This document shows, piece by piece, positions 61,314-64,000 of a stretch of DNA of 64,000 nucleotides (its first letter is position 1; each line of letters starts with the position of its first letter). The stretch is taken from NCBI GenBank assembly GCA_024734555.1, contig JANPWX010000076.1:2992051-3056050 (forward strand), given 5' to 3'. The notes under the pieces are model-generated. The model ran no database searches, was not told where the DNA came from, and saw nothing but the letters and a program-made list of their open reading frames with translations. A program made the position numbers and the translations under genes. The stretch is from Trochalopteron elliotii (Eukaryota; Chordata; Aves; Passeriformes; Leiothrichidae).

Positions 61314-63716
61314 ACCATTTTTTACATATAATGAGCAACACATCAGCTAAAACTGATTGAGAAATAATTTTCTCTCTCTTTTTTTAGCAAGCTCTTTTTC
61401 CTTATATGGTCTTGGAAATTGATCAAGTGCATCAGTAAAATGGTCTTGTGCCAATCACATCAAACCAGTCTTTCCATTGCTTTTATATTTTACTATCCAA
61501 TCATAAGACATTTTTTATATTCTTTGCTAATATTTTCCAGGATTTGTTTATCCTTCTAGAAGTTGCTTTTCTCCAGTTCATGCATTAAGACACATGCAGT
61601 GACATCAGTCAGACTTTCTCCCATTCTCTATTTCTGAGCACTTTAGCCTATTTCATCCTAATTATAGTGTCTTTCAAAATTCCCTGGCTGTTGCATTTGT
61701 TCAGTTCTAACTTACATAGAAGAGTGTCTCCCACTGAGTCAGTAGCACTAAAAAACTTTCTACAACACTGAAGTGTTCCTTAGAGGTCTCCCACTCTCCT
61801 ATTAATTCAACCCAAATGTGCTTAGCTTGTTAGGTCTGACAGGATTACAGTCCATGGTGGCACAACTGCCTGAGTTCACAAAAGACTGTATGAGTTTTGA
61901 CTGTGGTTTTTCAACAGAATATCTTTCCAGTGTAAGATTGGTCATTCCAACATGGACTGACTAAAAATCCCAAATGCAAATAAATTACTTCATAAAAAAT
62001 TCACATTAATAATTTATTTTTAAGATGTGGAATTATATTAAAAATCTTTGTTGCATTATATTTCATTTGTAAATAGCAATGCAATTGAAACTTCATAATA
62101 AAAAGGATGTATTATTTTTATACATTGCATAGATTACTATTAAATAATTAATAGATTTTAGATGAAAAGGAGTGAAGAAAACATCTTGCAAAACAAAGGA
62201 TTCATATTACATCTTAAACCTCAGAAGTCCTCTAGATTCTTTTTAATATGTCTTAATATTTACTGATACATCTGAATTAAGTAGTCACTGAAGAATGGTA
62301 AGAATTGGTACAAATTAGGTCTGAATTATCTTGATAATCTAGCTCTAGGTAATCTAGTCTAAAAGGTATTTTCCCTGTCATTTTACTAAATTGAGTCATT
62401 AATGCACTCTCTAGGAGCATGAATAGTCTTAGTGATTTCTATACAACTAAAGACTAATGACAAAATGTTGTAGAAAACCTTAATGGTTTTTCAGGAAATC
62501 TTAAAGATCATTGAGCATAGTAATGTATGAAGAAAAACAAAAAAAAGTAGCAGCAAGAGTAATCTTGACTGTGTTAGTTCTTGCTGAAACAAGAAAGGTA
62601 AATGGCATTCTATGACTTAGGATGAGCTAATTGTATTTGTTAATGGTTATAACAGATCCACAATTACACTAACAGCAAGGGCTCACACTCCTGGAGAAGG
62701 ACTCATTCTGTGTTAAATCTGCTAAGCATGACAGAAGCAGAACTTTGCAGAACTCATTCCCCAAACTGAAGCTTCTTGGGTATTTTGAGATTTATGATAA
62801 CTATTCTCAAGTACAGGACAAAAATACTTGAACTACCTTCAGAGCTTCAGTTGTCATTTATAACCTGACATATATGAGTTCATGTACCTTACAAAACCTT
62901 GAAATCCAGTCATTCTTCTCATCTGTAGTGGTAAAGTTACAATGCTTACTCTTATAACAGCAGTTTTTATCTGAACATCTCAAGGTGTGTAACAGAGGAA
63001 GCCAGCTTTAGTTCTTTAAATAATTGTTGTGCAAAATATATTCTTGAATTTATGAGCAAATGAAAGCTGCCTTTTTTGCCCATTTTTTCTCTCTCTTTAC
63101 AACATTGACACATTGGTTATGTGTTCTGTAGAGTCTTTTTCTGTTGGTTTTTCTTTTCATGAGTTCAACTCACTATCAAGAAACTCCAGTTAATGTCACT
63201 CATTTAAGGAAGACACTCTTTCAATAGCTGCTCTGACTGCAGCTGCTTTCTAGAAATGGCATACTATAAACCTTAATTTATCTGACATTATGGCAGCCTC
63301 ATACTACTTGATTTCACTGTAATGAATAAAGGTACTATACCTCCAGGGTCATCAGGTCATTATTTATGATGTAGAAGAGAGTATGTATTATCCCACTCCA
63401 TTTCTATTTTCTGCTTAGTTAATATGTTAAAGATTTGAGAGCCAAAAGTACTCTGTACAACAAACAAGGACTATAAAGTGGCCTTTCTTCTATATAGAGC
63501 TAAACCCCAACTTTTTTAACAGTTCAACAGTTTTAACAGCTATCCCCATTTTTTTTTGTTGTCATAATAAATTCTAATTCTCTAAAGAAAAAAATAATTG
63601 CTATGCACGTCTGAAAAAATGTACAAAAGATTTTGCTCCATATTTGTTCAAGTTTCATATTACATACTTTTTAGTTGTTTTTTTTTTTTTTTAATATTTT
63701 TGGAGGTGTCATAGTC
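61314..63716. other. 2.4-kb unique AT-rich stretch
   Basis: No gene or transposon recognised; a T-run lies near 63679-63692. Confidence 0.5.
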
Positions 63717-63843
63717 TAACCTCCTCCAGCAACCAAAGACCACACAACTGCCTCACTCACTCCTTTGCCAGTGGGATGGGAGACAGAGCCACAAGGATAA
63801 AAGCTGGAAATCACATGGATTGAGATAGTTTAATAAGGAAAGC
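63717..63843 (-). mobile_element. ERVL-like LTR, U5/R end, interrupted
   Basis: The plus strand starts TGTCATAGTCTAACCTCC and contains CAGTGGGATGGGAGACAGAG and GGATTGAGATAGTTTAATAA. It is the reverse complement of the remembered avian ERVL LTR end, CTATTAAACTGTCTTTATCT...GTTAAACCACGACA. It stops being recognisable at 63843, where another LTR begins. Confidence 0.75.
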
Positions 63844-64000
63844 TGTTGCGGTGTGCATTTTGGGTTTCCCAAAATTATGTATGCTTTTGTTATCCGTTTT
63901 ATAATGGTTTATCCCTACACCCCCATGCCCAAACCCCCTGTGGTCTTTCCCTGGTGGTGGGTCTTGTCAATCACCTTGTAATCCTGCCTAAAAGCCTGGA
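63844..64000 (+). mobile_element. start of an ERVK-like LTR, cut by the window end
   Basis: TGTTGCGGTGTGCATTTTGG begins a sequence that aligns by eye with the first part of the LTR at 46097-46543, including ATGTAT, TTGTTAT, the TTTATCCCT region and the C-rich block. It lies inside the ERVL-like LTR and is therefore younger. Its right end and duplication lie outside the window. Confidence 0.7.

Noticed and set aside
1..64000. tRNA, rRNA, CRISPR array, riboswitch, bacterial operon or plasmid features
   Set aside because: None could be found by eye. The repeat content is that of a bird nuclear genome.

Overview
The window looks like AT-rich, non-coding vertebrate DNA, most likely from a bird and probably a songbird. 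It has five 3'-anchored CR1 LINE fragments, at least ten LTRs or LTR-derived fragments of endogenous retroviruses (ERVK-like with 6-bp and ERVL-like with 5-bp target-site duplications), T/G-rich low-complexity tracts and short microsatellites. I saw no Alu-, B1- or L1-like sequence. There are no operons, CRISPR arrays, bacterial signals or intact viral genes. No open frame in assembled sequence exceeds about 170 codons, so no complete protein-coding gene can be called. The window is best read as an intergenic desert or part of a very long intron.

Layout: 1-3.1 kb is unique sequence with one coding-like frame (1113-1409). A minus-strand solo LTR sits at 3136-3758, with a related copy at 36064-36696. 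After unique sequence come an assembly gap (8816-9149), a (GGAA)n microsatellite and a GC-rich island (9193-9725). From 10.6 to 19.4 kb is a repeat-dense block: a possible old LTR, a coding-like minus-strand segment, two fragments of one ERV-derived repeat in opposite orientations, an ERVK-like LTR with TACATA duplications (16801-17239), a CR1 copy and an ERVL-like LTR (18823-19386). A sister LTR follows at 22923-23475, and a third, more distant one lies at 51533-52261. An LTR with TATA box and AATAAA lies at 30339-30916. From 38.4 to 40.3 kb are two exon-like segments; the first has an acceptor, a short frame, a stop, AATAAA and an A-run. A short deleted relative of the 16.8-kb LTR lies at 44651-44851, and another ERVK-like LTR at 46097-46543. 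A G-rich/T-rich tract with a G-quadruplex motif lies at 47171-47450. The window ends inside an LTR that begins within an older ERVL-like LTR (63717-64000).

Nothing here forms a pathway. The main products are dated insertion events, recognised from terminal TG/CA and target-site duplications found by eye, plus a few short coding-like segments whose status needs homology or RNA evidence. Repeat class names rest on memory of avian repeats and on duplication length; no database was searched.
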